Positions 1 to 44,170 of a DNA stretch of 64,000 bases are shown here, piece by piece. The stretch spans positions 97,130 through 161,129 of the forward strand of contig JAANYP010007130.1 of NCBI GenBank assembly GCA_020465985.1. The letters run 5' to 3'. The notes beneath the pieces were generated by a model. That model did not search any database. It was not told the DNA's origin and saw only the letters and a program-made list of their open reading frames with translations. Each line of letters opens with the position of its first letter. The stretch's first letter is position 1. The DNA comes from Centrapalus pauciflorus (Eukaryota > Streptophyta > Magnoliopsida > Asterales > Asteraceae). A program made the position numbers and the translations under genes.

Positions 1-39
1 TCTCTTTGCCTCTACTAGCACTTCCTGTAATACATGCTA

Positions 40-900
40 TGTGAGGGTTAGAAAATAAAATTTGCTAAGTGAGTTACTAGATTGATAAGGAGTGCAAAAC
101 ATACAACATGTAAAAGTAATGAAAATGATTATGAAATGACAGGTGCAATATCTCTTAATAAAATGATGTGGGCATAGCCCATTAAATTGCATAGGTTGCG
201 GTACATGACTCGCTAACCCGTCGTTGCCAACAGCTGTGAATCCATGTCCAGCTGTGCAACTCCAACCGGCGCCCGAAGTCCGGCCACCTACCCGCGAGCT
301 CATGCGGTGTAGGAATTTATACGCACAAACACATAGTAAGGCGCTTGATAATAATAATAATGATCTAGATATCCAGTGAGTCCAATAATAAACGAGCATA
401 ACTCATAACGGGGTAATCAAGTGTAAGCATGTGAAGCATGAAATGAACGATATTCAAATGAGGTATAGCATGAAGGTTAACATATGTAATGAAAAGTATC
501 AAATGAGGTATGTTGGCCATAGGCCATGAGTAAGTAATAAACTGCCAACTAGGGCAATGCACCATGTAAAAATGATGCTCAATTGATATGCACAATGTCA
601 TAATTAAAATAAACATGTAATTATGCATGCAACACACATATCAATACTAGAACTCACAGCAATAGGCTAAAAATAGCATTTAATGTGCAATATCGCTACT
701 AAGCCTCTTTATGCCCCAAACCGATAATCGGTACTTATTTCAAGTCCCAGCCTATCAAACAATGATATTCGAGGTATATATAAGCTTATCATAGCATACC
801 GTAGGGTTTGGGATTCATTTGAAGTGTTTAAACGTTTCGGTTCAAGTTTCCGGATTTTATCGACACCGTTGCGCCTCTTATTGAGTTTTATAGACTTTTA
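40..900 (-). repeat. LTR-derived dispersed repeat, copy A
   Basis: This segment is closely similar, in the same orientation, to 43292-44170. Shared blocks include GTGAGTTACTAGAT, a GC-rich stretch containing CGGCGCCCGAAGTCCGG, and TAGGAATTTATACGCAC. The GC-rich block in an AT-rich setting, and its recurrence beside other LTR-like sequence, suggest a Gypsy LTR read on the minus strand; that assignment is inferred. No intact coding sequence is present. The short frames at 37-399 and 365-637 show no domain. Confidence 0.55.
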
Positions 901-2739
901 GATGATATTTAATGTTAATTTATTTGTTATATAAGTATTGACTTTATAGACTAGTATAATCATATATCATCATATTTTAACACCCTCACAACAAGACCTA
1001 TCCCTTTTATCAATTACTTTCTTATTGAAACCAATTCAAGTTTTGATGAGTTTTTCATTTGTTTTCCTACATTCATCAATCCAAAACACTTCCAAACACG
1101 GTTACATGTAATACTTGACTACCATAAACATATATAAATATTATTTAACATCTAAACATCATTAAATCTAACTTTTTCACTAATTAAATCCTTGGATTTA
1201 CACCAAAGATTTCCAAACTCTATCAACTCAAATTCCATGGCTTTTAGGTGATTTCTTGCACTTGCAATTTCCGAAATATATTAAGTCATAGCTATAATTC
1301 CCTGGCTTATCATATCATGGTTCATCACCCACTTGCTAGGGGTGCTACTAAGTTGAGGAATTGGAGAAGAAAAGAGCACACCATGAAAGGATATTCATAC
1401 CTTAGGTTTGATGAATTTGGTTGCATCAAAACAACCTACTTGGAAATTCTGTCCAACTAAGTCAGACCTAAAGAAAACTCTATATGTATGTAAAAAGTGC
1501 AGGAAATTTCAAGGAAGAAGAATGAGGAAGAGGGTTGTCGACTGGGGGAATTAAAAGCCCTCAATTGGCCATTCATGTTACACCCAACCAACCCTCACTC
1601 TTGCAACTTTCCACTCAAACCTTAACTTCTCTATTCTATGCATTTTCAATCCTTCAAATGCATGTATCACTTGTACAATGGGCTTAAAGTGGTGTACACT
1701 TTCATGTGGATTACTAAGTTACAAAGCATAGAGCACATAATAAAAGTGAATAAAGCATGTAATTAGGATTTTAGTTTAAATCATAATTAAACAATTAGAT
1801 AATACTTGCTTGGCACTTTAATTAGTTAGGATTAGTACCTTAAACTTGATGATGTTACATCATCTTAGTAAGCTTGTGTATCTCGTGGCTCAAGAAATGA
1901 CCACCGATCTGATTCTCAATTCCCCTAGCGATCGATACCGAAAGAAATGCATGATCCTCCCCGAAAAGAACTGATGTATTCTACTCCATCTGTTACAGGT
2001 CAGTATGAGATTATTGGATTCAAGAAATATAATTGTGTTTGCTAAGGTTGATTTAATTCATTCCTAGCTTGCACATTGAATATCGCAATGCATGAGATAT
2101 AACCTAAGTTTTGGCTTTCAAAAGATGTTTCAACAAGAACTACAAAATGGAAATAAGAGTTTTTATGATCTTGGTTGCCTAAGTGTCTAGTCATGACCTC
2201 CTTAGATGCATGTTGCATGATAGTAATGTCGTCTTACACAAGTGGGAGTATGTTAGTGTATTCATGAGTCAAGATGACATCACTACTACTTTAGGCTAAC
2301 ATCATAAAACACTATTTTTTAGCAAAACTGAGCATATGCAATTAAACAAACAAATAATGTATCATCCGACATTAAACCAGGTTAGAAACTACGACCTAAT
2401 CAGTATTTAATAGCAAATTATAACCTAACCAGTGGTCATTAGAAATTAATTAAAGTGATTAACAAGGTTAATGAAGAAATTCAACTCAATTAGAATCAAA
2501 TTCATCGGTGCGATGAATCGGGAAATCAATTAATCCGATCGATTTACGATATGAAGGATTAATTCAACTAAGTACATAATTAAATTATGATTAGTGACAC
2601 TAATACAATTACTTAACATTAATTATGCAAGACTAAAACAATTCAATAAACTAATGCATTTATAAGTATTTATGAATTTACAAGAAAAGGAAAATACAAG
2701 AATACATTCTAAATATATTTATATAAAAAAAATGAAAAT
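901..2739. other. AT-rich intergenic sequence, no gene seen
   Basis: No exon, RNA gene or complete element is recognisable. A block near 1690-1730 (TGTACACTTTCATGTGG, then a variant of TTACTAAGTTACAA) resembles the motif duplicated at 57126-57263, so part of it is probably LTR debris. The 70-codon frame at 1248-1460 has no supporting feature. Confidence 0.5.
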
Positions 2740-2914
2740 ACACTATAATTACACCATATGGCCGGCCCCTAGGTGGGTACAAGCCATAGGTGTTGACTTC
2801 ATATTTATATTACAAACACCTTAGACTATCACTATCAAATCTTTCACACACACCTCCCTTTCATCTCATCCAACACTTCACTCCACCTCCACTTTGAAAG
2901 ACCAACTTTTTTCT

Positions 2915-2924
2915 CTATAAATAG
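2915..2924 (+). promoter_or_regulatory. TATA box of LTR-like segment
   Basis: CTATAAATAG followed within about 20 bases by a CT-rich start region. It probably drives transcription of the surrounding LTR-like repeat to the right; no host gene lies downstream on the + strand. Confidence 0.45.
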
Positions 2925-3254
2925 AGAGCTTTCTCTTTATTTTTATCACACCAAAAACTCTCTTCTCTCCTCTCTTGAATCCGGCCTCAAGCACAAACAC
3001 ACATACCACACAATTTTCTTTCAAGTGTTCTTCATTTGCAAGGTGTTCTTGGTGAAACCTTTGAAGATCCAACCTTCTACTCATTTTCATTCTTCTAACA
3101 CATCAAAGTAAGTAAATACTAACTCATAACATCTTGTATTTATGTTTATATAAGTCTTGTATAATATATATAATCACCAACAACAACAAGTTTCATAAAA
3201 AACTCAAGTTTATAAGTCACTAGTTTTTGTTTTTATGTTGTTTTCTTCAAATGT

Positions 3255-3258
<4 letters not shown>

Positions 3259-3313
<55 letters not shown>
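3259..3313. repeat. (TA)n microsatellite
   Basis: Uninterrupted TA dinucleotide run of about 55 bases. Confidence 0.95.
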
Positions 3314-3316
<3 letters not shown>

Positions 3317-4801
3317 ACATCATGAAAGTGTAAATATTATGAAAAAAAGTGATATATTTGTGTTTTATAACTTTTATACAAGTAGTCTTTGAATAAACAA
3401 CAAGAATCACTAGTTATTTCAAGTTTATGAACTACGGAATTTCGACAGAAATGTTGCACCGACTTAGAAAAATCATAACTAATTCATAACTTAACGAAAT
3501 GAGTTGGTTCTTGTCTCAAAAGTTTTATCTATGTCTTAACTAAAAATCTGGAAGTTTTCATAATTTATTATGGAGTTTAAGACCCCCAGATGTTATTTGG
3601 GAACCCATAAGTTTGACCGCTCAAAAATGACCAACATAGGGTTTTTAACGAGCTTTTTCTCCAACCTAAACATCTCGAAAAATGGCCGTTCTTGACTTTA
3701 AAAATTCTTTGTATATAGTAGTTTAGTGTCCAAGAAAACCAAAGCCTAAATCGTTTTGGAACTTGGTCAAAAACAGGCTCAAAGTAGGCCGAAAAACCTT
3801 CGAAAAGCTGGAAAATTATATATATAAAAATTTGACGTTTTAAGTGGGTTTTATTTATAAACTTGTAATGTTGGGTGATTTAAGACATAAAAACCTATAT
3901 ATATATATATACATATTATCATATATGAGAGTTATTAAGTCCCTATTATCATTTAGGACTCGAATAAACACATCCGGTGCATCACCCATCAATCTACGCT
4001 AATTTGCATTTTACGTCAATATTTGCCATCCCAAGCTCGGTGAGTCCTCATTGTCCCTATTTTCACACTGTTATGTTTTGGGGTTGAAATACATGCTACG
4101 TTTTCATATGGACACGGAAACAACTTCATTTCTATTTTGTATTACACATGTGGTTCCACCAGCCCTCAAATCATGAACCGTTAATTGCATTTATTTGTAA
4201 GCGCGAATATATTGTGGATAGATCTATCGGGAGTCATGTCTTCTACTCGGGTTAGTATTAATCTGCTAACGGCGGGATGCACATATATTCAACACACGGT
4301 ATTACGTATGGGAATACTGCACAGGACAAACTCATTTAATTAAGCTTCGGTTGCATGACGGTTTATATGTAATACATAACATGGAATTTATGATTTTATA
4401 AATTCAAACCAGACGGTTGTTGTCCATACAAGTCAGATTTACGTGTAAACCTATGAGCTCACCAACAATTTTGTTAACGTATTTTAGCGTGTATTTTTAG
4501 GAAATTAAGGCAAGTGCATCGCATCGGAAATATTTTCAAGTTTCCGTACTTTTTGGAGTCGCATGCATTTTCAAACCATCGGAGATTTATTTGTATTATT
4601 TTGATTAATTTAATTTTGTATTTAAATTTCTGTATCTTGCGAACTACTTACACCTTATGTTGATTATGTAAAACATTTCTATATTTCAATGTTATATCGA
4701 TGTATTTTTGAAAACGTCCATATAGTGGTCGTTCGTTATGATTATGGTTACGCTTCCGAGATGTCACGTTTTGTTGCCAACCGGGGTAACGGGGCGTGAC
4801 A

Positions 4802-6961
4802 AATAAGTAATGCTAGACACTATTTTTGGCAAGAAATGATGTTATAAATAATTATTGTGATTAAATGAATTATTGGATGGTTTATTGTCAATATCTCATA
4901 TTACAAGGACTAAAAGTATAATATCGGATATAGTGGTGGTTTAGTTATCATTGGATGATGATTAAATAATTATCTAGTCTTTTAATTTAGTATTGAATAA
5001 TAATTAAAAGGATGGATCTATTTGAATTAGCATTATCCTATAATTTCTAGATAATTGAAAGGATAATTAATGTCAAACAAATAAATAGAAATATATTATT
5101 AGTAATTATCTATTATGTCATCTTATATGAATAATGATGCCAAAAGGAACATGATAATTAAATAGATAATTCTTAGTACAATTAATTAAAAGACAATTGC
5201 ATAATATACTAGATAATTAATAAGAGTTAAATCATAGATCAAACAATTTGCTTATTTGAAGCAAATTCTCCCCCCCTCCCCCTTTGTGTATCAAATCCGG
5301 CCCTAACACACACAAAAGTGTGTGTTATTCATGCGTTCTTAGCTTAATCGATTGTATACCTGACACCGCACGATCGTGTTATCACCGGTGGTGGATACCG
5401 AAGGCATCCGATTCGAGTGTTTTTTGTAATCAACGTGAAAGGTACATTCTTTCTAGTATTTACTTCGTGCTATCTTTATGATTTGTTTGATGTGATAATG
5501 TCGGGAATTTGTTTTTGTATACCGTCACATTAAAGTTTATGTTTTTTTAAAACTCCACAAATTCCTAACACACACACACATATAGGTCTAACATAAGCAT
5601 AGTGCCTTAAAACGAAAAGTATAAATTTTGGACGGAATCATTTGACTCGGCGATTCAAGCTGGATACTTGGTGAGTCTTTTGCAGGTCTGGTATATTTTG
5701 ACGATAGTAGACTCTGACTCGTTGAGTCTTATGGTTGACTTGACGAGTTGACTGCGAATGCCTACCGAGTTTGCACCCATTTTGACCAATTTTCACAAAT
5801 AAGTCAATGTAACATTAGCAAACGATTTGAACCCATTTTTTAGGTCATTATACAAGCAAAACAACTACTCAATCACACTATCAACAACTGCAATTTAAGC
5901 TATTGTTTGAATTTGCCAAAATTCAACTAACACACTTACATGCATACCTTTTTGGTCACTAGAAATGCTACATGGCCGAAGTTAAGACAATGAGGGAGTC
6001 TAAATTCATGCTCAAATCTTCTACAAACAATATTTGAAAATAATCAATGTTTTGCATAAGAACATGATATGAACCCTAACTCAATTTGCCTCCAAAGCTC
6101 AAGAACACATACCTTTTATAATTGAAATCAACTTAGATAATGTATATGAGAAAGAATTGTGCTTCGGTTATATAATACTTAGCAAAATTTCAGATTCTTA
6201 AAAAGAGCTTGAAGGAACCATGTTCTTCACCTAAGCCACAAAAAAATGATGTTTCAAGATTTATTTGCTAGAAATGGTCTCTGTACTTATTATTTTTACT
6301 TATTGCCAATTCAATCCCCCTTTAAGTTAAATAGAGGTTACATCAACTTTCAAATTGTCAACTTAAATCTGTGCACTTAATCGAATGCGAATCATAGCAC
6401 TGTATTTAGATTTGCTAACCGAAATTCCAATATTCTCGATATAACATAAGTAGTCATCATTTAAGCTTATGGGACTTAAAGAATTACCTTTAAAAGTTCA
6501 TGTTTGTTACAATTATAACATGAACCGGTTGAGAGTCGTATAATCCAGTAGAATGTGACCGACAAAAGGGTATTATGAGCCCTTGTGTGGCATGATATTG
6601 TTGTCATAAGTCGTCATGTGGAATGACAACTTGGTTAGTGTATTATAACTAAATAGTTACATTACAATGTTCATAATATGAAATTGGCAGAATTATATAC
6701 AACATATTCTACAATATGTGCTAGTATGAGCACACCATATGAACTCCATTTAAAATTAAAATGCATCATCCCTTCATGATGAATTATAATCTATATTATA
6801 AGAAAGGATACATAATAACAACCTACATATTTTACTTTTAACATTTATAGTAAAATATATTTATTTACAAAAGTTCACATTTATAAGGACATCAACAACA
6901 ATACAGTTAAACTTAGCTATTATGCAATATTACACTAACAATAGTTTTAAGATACTTTACC
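4802..6961. other. AT-rich intergenic sequence, degraded repeats
   Basis: No gene is recognisable. Around 5640-5770 there are repeated CTCGGCGA / CTCGTTGAG / GACGAGTT words, a low-copy motif family I associate with Asteraceae repeats. At 5280-5460 a leader-like CCGG-containing stretch may be an LTR remnant. Neither could be delimited. Confidence 0.4.
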
Positions 6962-7170
6962 CTCAGGACCGGTCCAATCATTTTTGGGGTCCGGGCAAAA
7001 ACAAGTAAAAACGATAAATTAACAACAACATATAATTGTATAATGTTAGAACTAAAACTTTGCAAGAATAACATTATTTAACCATTATCATTAACAGATT
7101 TAAGTATAAAATAGATATTTTAAGTTTGGGCTCTGGACGGTTGCCCGTTTTGACCTTGCTCGGGCTTATT
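6962..7170. mobile_element. Degraded hAT-type MITE fragment
   Basis: It begins CAGGACCGGTCC, close to the terminal sequence CAGGGCCGGCCCTG of the intact MITE at 30606-30953. It also contains a GGACGGTTGCCCG block that I associate with this element class. The opposite terminus was not found, so this is probably a truncated copy. Confidence 0.45.
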
Positions 7171-7233
7171 TGAGTATACTTTTGTACAAAGTAGCCTAAA
7201 CTCCCATATCCCAATTGAAACATTCTAATCTCA

Positions 7234-7360
7234 AACAAGTAAAAGAACTTAAAAAATGCAAGTCGAAGATTTCTAATTTCAACAAGTAAAAGAGCTAAAA
7301 AATGCAAGTCGAAGATTTTTAATTTCAACAAGTAAAAGAGCTAAAAAAATGCAAGTCGAA
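7234..7360. repeat. Tandem repeat, 46-47 bp unit, about 2.7 copies
   Basis: Two full units (7234-7280, 7281-7326) and a partial one (7327-7360), each starting AACAAGTAAAAGA and containing ATGCAAGTCGAA. Units differ at a few positions only. Confidence 0.85.
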
Positions 7361-7774
7361 ATGCATTGATGCACAAATGAAAGCATTTGCATGTCTAACA
7401 ACACTATAAGATAATTCCAATCCAATTGTACCAAAAAATGATGTTGAATTCTCAATTGAATATACCTCTTGGCACTACAAAAGATATCATATATTATTAC
7501 TAAAATGAAGCATTTTTACACTTGTTCCAAATTAAATGATGGAAACAACAATTGGAAAGAATGGTGAAGCAGATCTGGTATACAGAATGGAATGAACTAA
7601 TAACTCCTAGAAGAATGAAAAGCTATATATATGAGACTAAAAGAAACAAAAATTGGACCTCTTGTAAAAGTTGTAGAAAAAAAAACTGCAATTACAGTAA
7701 TTTATGGGTTTCAAGTGAAGGAAAATTTGTTGATGAGAAAAAGGCATAAAACTTCTTTTACTTTGCTTCCCTTT
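7361..7774 (-). other. Downstream flank of villin, includes 3' UTR
   Basis: This is the sequence just past the villin stop codon. The 3' UTR must lie here, but I could not place a poly(A) site with confidence. No other gene is visible; the 65-codon + strand frame at 7552-7749 has no recognisable domain. Confidence 0.4.
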
Positions 7775-38680
<30,906 letters not shown>

Positions 38681-38681
38681 G

Positions 38682-39898
38682 CTGCTTATATGCTTTAATC
38701 AGTTTGGTTCTTTAGCACCACAACATATATATTGAGACAGAACACCTAGCATCCACAGAAATATGCATTAGATAGTCATGTGATAGTTTCTTACTTTCTT
38801 TAGACATAATGTTGCATCCACATGTAATTCTAATTATTCTTCTTAACTGAATCGCCCTCTGTATTTACAACATAATATAACCATTTATATTATTCAGAAC
38901 CATCCGAAATCAAAAGGTATAACTTTATATCGACATAATAGAGTTTATAGAAATAAAAATCATACAGAATGCCCCATTAAAATTTGGTCTCACAGCTTCT
39001 GTTTAAGGCCAATGTCCAATGTGGGCATGTGGCAGACAAGTAAGCTAGAGTTTTTATTAATTTCTCCTCCATCTCTTTGCATTTCAAAGATAACAATTGA
39101 CTTGCATATCAATGTAACTATTCCACAATGCAAGTAGATACGAAGATTCTTCGATTCAAACAACTCCATTAATTCATGTAAATCTCTAGATATATTTGCC
39201 TCTACTACAATGTCCTCCAATCAGTCCTTTAGACTATATATCATAACATCATACCTGTAATCTGACTAATTAAGGAATTTTGGCATTCTGCCTTGGTATC
39301 AACTACATCTTTTCATACTTTTTACATTTAAAAAAAAAGATAGTATATTAATAATTTCATAAAACCATGGTGATCAACTATTTTTGCTAAAATTAATCTT
39401 CCGGTTTTCAAAATAGCATAAAAACATGACCTTTTTATGAAAATCCATCCATTCGATGTAATAAATAAATAAATTCAATAAATTTTATATTCCGCCACAT
39501 AACACAGTTATAGTATTTGTTAATTACTGCATGCATTATAGGATTTTAAATATTGCACTTGTTTTAATTACTGCATGCATCATAAAAACTACATATTGCT
39601 AGATTTTCCATCGACAAGCAACCAATTTCACCTCGAAAATTCAAGACAAACGCCTGAAATCCACAGGATATCTTCATAGTTTGTATCAATCAAACTGATA
39701 AGTATCGGATAAATGCATTACAAACTTACGTTATCAAACATCATAACCTAATCAAATCAACCTGAATTTCACACATACATTACACACAAAAAAAAATTTG
39801 GTACAATTCATGAACATGAAAAATAATAAAAATCAACAAGAAATCGGAGAAAACACAAGCTCAATCTATTGAATTACTAGTGCATTACCTATAACTCT
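38682..39898 (-). other. Probable 5' UTR intron of villin
   Basis: A donor (TTATAG|GTAATG) at 39898/39899 and an acceptor (AAGCAG) at 38682/38683 delimit a 1217-base intron just before the start codon. Leader introns are common in plant actin-cytoskeleton genes. No transposon was recognised in it. Confidence 0.5.
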
Positions 39899-40050
39899 GA
39901 ACGTGTGGATCCAATCAAAACGTGCGAGATTCAGGGCATGTTCAATACAACAAAATGGAGCTTCATCAGAAGCGACAAACAGAGGAGAGAGAAAATTTCA
40001 GAGTCTAGAGAGAGAATTTGAGAGAAAATAGGGGGACGTTGAAGAAAATG
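39899..40050 (-). promoter_or_regulatory. Probable villin 5' UTR exon and transcription start region
   Basis: On the minus strand a CT-rich stretch (TTCTCTCAAATTCTCTCTCT) typical of plant leader sequences runs to a consensus donor. No clear TATA box was seen upstream. The upper limit is a guess. It contains the 11-codon upstream ORF at 39931-39966. Confidence 0.5.
39931..39966 (-). CDS. Upstream ORF in villin leader, 11 codons
   Basis: ATG to TGA on the minus strand encoding MKLHFVVLNMP, wholly inside the predicted leader exon. Such uORFs can lower translation of the main frame. Whether it lies in the mature mRNA depends on the true start site. Confidence 0.4.
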   Translation of the reverse strand: MKLHFVVLNMP

Positions 40051-40139
40051 ATGAACCGCCTTGCGTGCTTGACCCCATGGAAGTTCAAACTTTGCCCCTA
40101 CAAACGCACACCACAAACACAGAGAAAGAACCGTTGGGT

Positions 40140-40212
40140 TGCATTTTCATTTTCATTTTTTTCATTTTCATTTTCAATTTTAGTGTTCAGTTTTCATTTT
40201 CATTTTCATTAT
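40140..40212. repeat. Degenerate (TTTTCA)n microsatellite
   Basis: Repeated TTCATT/TTTTCA words for about 70 bases, just upstream of the presumed villin promoter. Confidence 0.8.
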
Positions 40213-41204
40213 TAAACAACAAAGAAGTCAAGAAGATATAAATTTATAAACTTTCGTATAATGGTGGATATAATTTTGACTAAATTAACTTTAAGTACAT
40301 GTAAAAGTTACCAATTTGATACTAGGTAGGGTATTTTCTCAATAAATTAAAACCTTTGTATATCAAAAAACTATGAATAATCAGTTGTATTCTTAGATTA
40401 GATGCATATACGTCATTATTTTAATAAATCACATTGCACTCAAAAGAAAATGTATAGAGGTATTTTCGGCACATTGCACTCAAAAACTAATATTTTTTTC
40501 TAAAAATTTAAATTTTATCATTTGACATATCCAAAATTTAAAAATTTCATGATTGATATATAATTTTAAATTTAAAAACCATTTAAATCATGCATTAAAA
40601 AATATTCAGATACATTCATCATGTATACAAAATATCATAAAAAAATCTTTTAATTATACATTATCTTCAACCCAAAATACATGTTTATCATTCATCTTCA
40701 TGTTCATCACTCATCTTTTGACGAAAATGACGATCCACTAGAAATTTTTTGACATAAATGTTTATCCTTCTGACGAAATTGACGATGCACTAGAAATTCT
40801 ATGCTCGTCATTCATCTTCATGTTCATTATTCATTTTCGTGTTCATAATGAGATATTCGATGCATCAAAAGATGACTATGCATCATAATAAAGAATACAA
40901 AAATGACAATGCAGCAGAAACTTTTGCCGAAAATTCTTTGATGTACCAAAACTTCGTGTTCATCGTGAGTTTTATCATGAGATTTTCGATGAACCAGAAA
41001 CTTTGTGTTCATCATTAGATCTTCAATGACGGGTGTAAATCTTCAGGTTCATCATGATATCTTCAGGTTCATCATGATATCTTCATGTTCATCATTCTTT
41101 TTCGTATTCATCATTCATCTTCGACTACGATGCACCAGATATATTAATTTGACAATATCATGGTGGTGTCTGACGATCATGAGCGGTGCAATGCCGGAGG
41201 TCGG
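40213..41204. repeat. Intergenic sequence with GATGAACATGAAGAT-type array
   Basis: From about 40690 to 41120, complements of GATGAACATGAAGATGA recur irregularly, with TTTTGACGAAAATGACGATCC-like spacers. The same words occur inside the TIR element at 15100-15310, in opposite orientation. No gene is seen. Confidence 0.5.
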
Positions 41205-41900
41205 TGTAACACCCCAAATATATTAGAACAATTAATTGGATTAAATACACTTATTTAAGTATTTAAAAGAATAATAAAAAAATGTGTTTATATAATCTTA
41301 TGTTGGATAAATCTTAAATCTTAACATAAGTCTTTGAAATAAAAGATGATTGGTGAAGAAAGGGGAGTGTTTGTGTAAATGGATGAAATATTAGGGAGTT
41401 AGGCGAAAAAGAAAAATATATTCTTTCCTTTTTACAGAGTATCACAAACACATAGTCGTGTGTGTTCTCCTTTTCAAGCAACCAGTAGAGAGAAAGCAAA
41501 AGAGAGAGTTTTGATTGGGTGAAGACAAAATCTCAGACTTTGGAAGCTTCTTTCAAATATTTACAAGATCTTTTGAAGGTAATACTTTCTTTAATACAAT
41601 CTTTATTTTCTGGACTTTGGTTTTCAACTCACCCCACGTTTGTCTCCTCTATTCTTCGTCCAACATTATCATCTCTCGATCCTCTAAATTCTATTATGGT
41701 GTTCTCCTATTTTGGTTCTTTCTATCTTCTCACATTCATGTCAAGTAATGTTTATTTTTTGTGTGATGGCTTATGTATGCTTTTTCTCTAAATTTCATTT
41801 TAACTTTGTGTCCATCATCTTTAGATTCTCATCATGAGTGGTTTTCCTATCTTCATGCGATCAAGAACGAGGAATGAAAACCAAATCAATGTAGAAGACA
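41205..41900 (+). mobile_element. LTR fragment, Gypsy-like
   Basis: Starts TGTAACACCCCAAATA, like the TGTAACACCCGCTAAT start of the Gypsy LTR at 47215. It continues with a leader-like region (GAGAGAAAGCAAAAGAGAG). No pol follows. Right edge unresolved. Confidence 0.45.
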
Positions 41901-42303
41901 TTGGATTGCAATAAATAGTTGAATTAGTATGCCATTTTGTTGTTATATTGCGTTAAGTTTTATTTTGACAATCTAATTTTTAAATTTGTCTCATTTAGCC
42001 ATTAAAATATTCTTTATCCCAATTTAGCCAAAAACTTTGGTTTGTTGTTTCTAATATGAGAAAATGAATTAAATCAATGGTTAAATCGGTATAATATAAA
42101 TTTCAAGGGTTTAAATCAAGGGATGGTTGTTGTAGATAGAAAAACTCATATTACTTGCCTAAAATAATTGATTTGGTCGCCACGAGAAGTAGGTTTGAAA
42201 AAAAAAACCAGACCCCAACGGGTAACTCGAAACTCGATCCCGGCTTGACCGGGGAATCCCCGAACCTGAGTTGAACAGAGATGTGGATGAGGATCACTTT
42301 AAT

Positions 42304-42338
42304 CCCTGACCCTGACCCTGACCCTGACCCCGACCCCA
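42304..42338. repeat. (CTGACC)n minisatellite
   Basis: Five to six units of CCCTGA/CCCCGA, within a GC-rich patch in AT-rich sequence; the minus strand would read a Gly-Ser run but no gene is present. Confidence 0.85.
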
Positions 42339-42484
42339 ATATGTTTATGTAATTTTATAATCTAAATTATTCACTATAATTTATATAAATTATTAATTAT
42401 ATATAAATATATCATTTTTATATTTTCTAATTATAATATTTATAGTTTTTAATGAAACATACATCTCAACGTAATATAACAATT

Positions 42485-43330
42485 AATGGGGTTACGTTAG
42501 ATTAATGATAATTAACATGAATTTTAAAGAAAATCGGGCATAACCCGTTCGCACGGAGTCAGTATCCCTGTTTGATTATAAACCAATGTTGGAATGTAAG
42601 ATGAATTGACAAGATACTTCTACACAATTACAATATCTATCATCAACCCAAAAGACATTATATATCTAAATATATATATATACAAGTCAATCATAATGGT
42701 AGACAACTACCCAATTACTACCCAGGTGTATAAGCGTAGCTTTACCGAAGTTAAGGCTTTAGAGACGATCCGTTTAAACTCTAGGACCAAAGCCATCAAT
42801 CACATTGCCTTTACTAACACCACCTGAGGTATATAAAAGTGAGGGGGTTAGCAAACAAAATTTGCTAAGTGAGTTACTAGATCGATATGGAGTGCAAAAC
42901 ATACAACATGCATTAATGAAACACCCATTTCAACTTAATTATTATAATTAATGGGATTATATCAGATTAATCAGATTAACATGGTTTTTAAAGAAAATCG
43001 GGCATGACGCGTTTGCCGGAGTCAATATCTCTGTTTAATTATAACCCATGATTGGAAATGTAAAGTAAATTTACAAGATAATTCTAAATAGTTACAACAA
43101 CTATCATCTATCCAAGACATTAAGTGTCTTTATATACACATCTAAGTGTGTTGGTAGACAGACTACCCGAAAGTATCAAAATATTAAGTTAATCTTTACC
43201 AAGAGTCAAGGCTTCAAATGCGGTCCGTTTAAACTCTAGGTTCAGAGCCAGCAATCACCCTGCCTTTTCTAATCCACCTGAGGTATATAAAAGTGAGGGG
43301 TTAGCAAATGAAATTTGCTAAGTGAGTTAC
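42485..43330. repeat. Diverged tandem duplication, ~460-bp unit
   Basis: Copies near 42485-42905 and 42950-43353 share AAAGAAAATCGGGCAT, CACCTGAGGTATATAAAAG and GTGAGTTACTAGATCGATAT. Divergence is noticeable, so the duplication is old. Confidence 0.75.
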
Positions 43331-44170
43331 TAGATCGATATGGAGTGCAAAACACATAACGTGTATAAATGTTAAAATGATTATAAAATGACAAGTGCAA
43401 TATCTTTTTATTAAATAATGTGGGCATAGCCCATTAATTTGCATAGGTTGCGGTACATGACCCGATAACCCGCCGTTGCCAACAGCTGTGAATCCATGTC
43501 CAGCTACGCAACTCCAACCGGCGCCCGAAGTCCGGCCACCTACCCACGAGCTCATGTGGTGTAGGAATTTATACGCACAAACACAAAGTAAGGCGCTTGA
43601 TAATAGTAATGATAACGTGGATATCCGGTGAGACCAATGATAAATGAGCGTATCTCACAATGGGGTAATCAAGTGTAATCATATGAAGCATGAAATGAAC
43701 GATCTTCAAGCATAGCATGGAGATTAATATGAGTATTGAAAGGTATCAACTGAGGTATGCTGGCTGTAAACCATGATCAAATAATAAACTGCCAACTAGG
43801 GCAATATGTCATATAAAATGATGCTCAGTAGATATGCACAATGTCATAATTAAAATAAACATATAATTATGTATGCAACACACACATCAATACTAGAACT
43901 CATAGTACAATAGGCTAGAAATAGTCTTTAAGGCGCAATATCGCCAATGAGCCTCTTAATGCCCCAAACCGATAACCGGTACTCCTTTCGAATCCAGACC
44001 TATCAAATAATGATATTCAAAGCAGTCATAAGCTTATAATATCATAAGGTTTGGAAGTTATTTGAAGTGTTTAAGCGTTTTCGGTTTAAGTTTCCGAATT
44101 TACCGGCACCGTTGCGCCTCTTATTGAGTTTAATAGACTTTTGGGCGACATTTGATGATAATTTATATGT
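43292..44170 (-). repeat. LTR-derived dispersed repeat, copy B
   Basis: Matches copy A at 40-900 over most of its length, including the GC-rich CGGCGCCCGAAGTCCGG core. Read on the minus strand it continues into 44171-45540 as one LTR-like unit. Confidence 0.6.

Larger units (their letters stand above)
2740..4801 (+). mobile_element. Probable Gypsy-type solo LTR or LTR fragment
   Basis: The segment has a TATA box (CTATAAATAG) followed by a CT-rich leader-like stretch. About 770 bases before its right end is a CTCGGTGAGTCC block, a position comparable to a similar block in the LTR at 47215-50208. It ends abruptly in GGGGCGTGACA at 4801. No gag or pol follows, so it is either a solo LTR or a fragment. 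The left edge is a guess: no TG terminus or target-site duplication was found. Confidence 0.42.

Noticed and set aside
1248..1460. 70-codon + frame
   Set aside because: No domain, no splice or promoter context, in degraded repeat sequence.
7234..7360. CRISPR-like repeats
   Set aside because: The units are directly adjacent without spacers and the genome is plant.
42304..42338. Telomere-like repeat
   Set aside because: The unit is CTGACC, not the plant CCCTAAA, and it is short.
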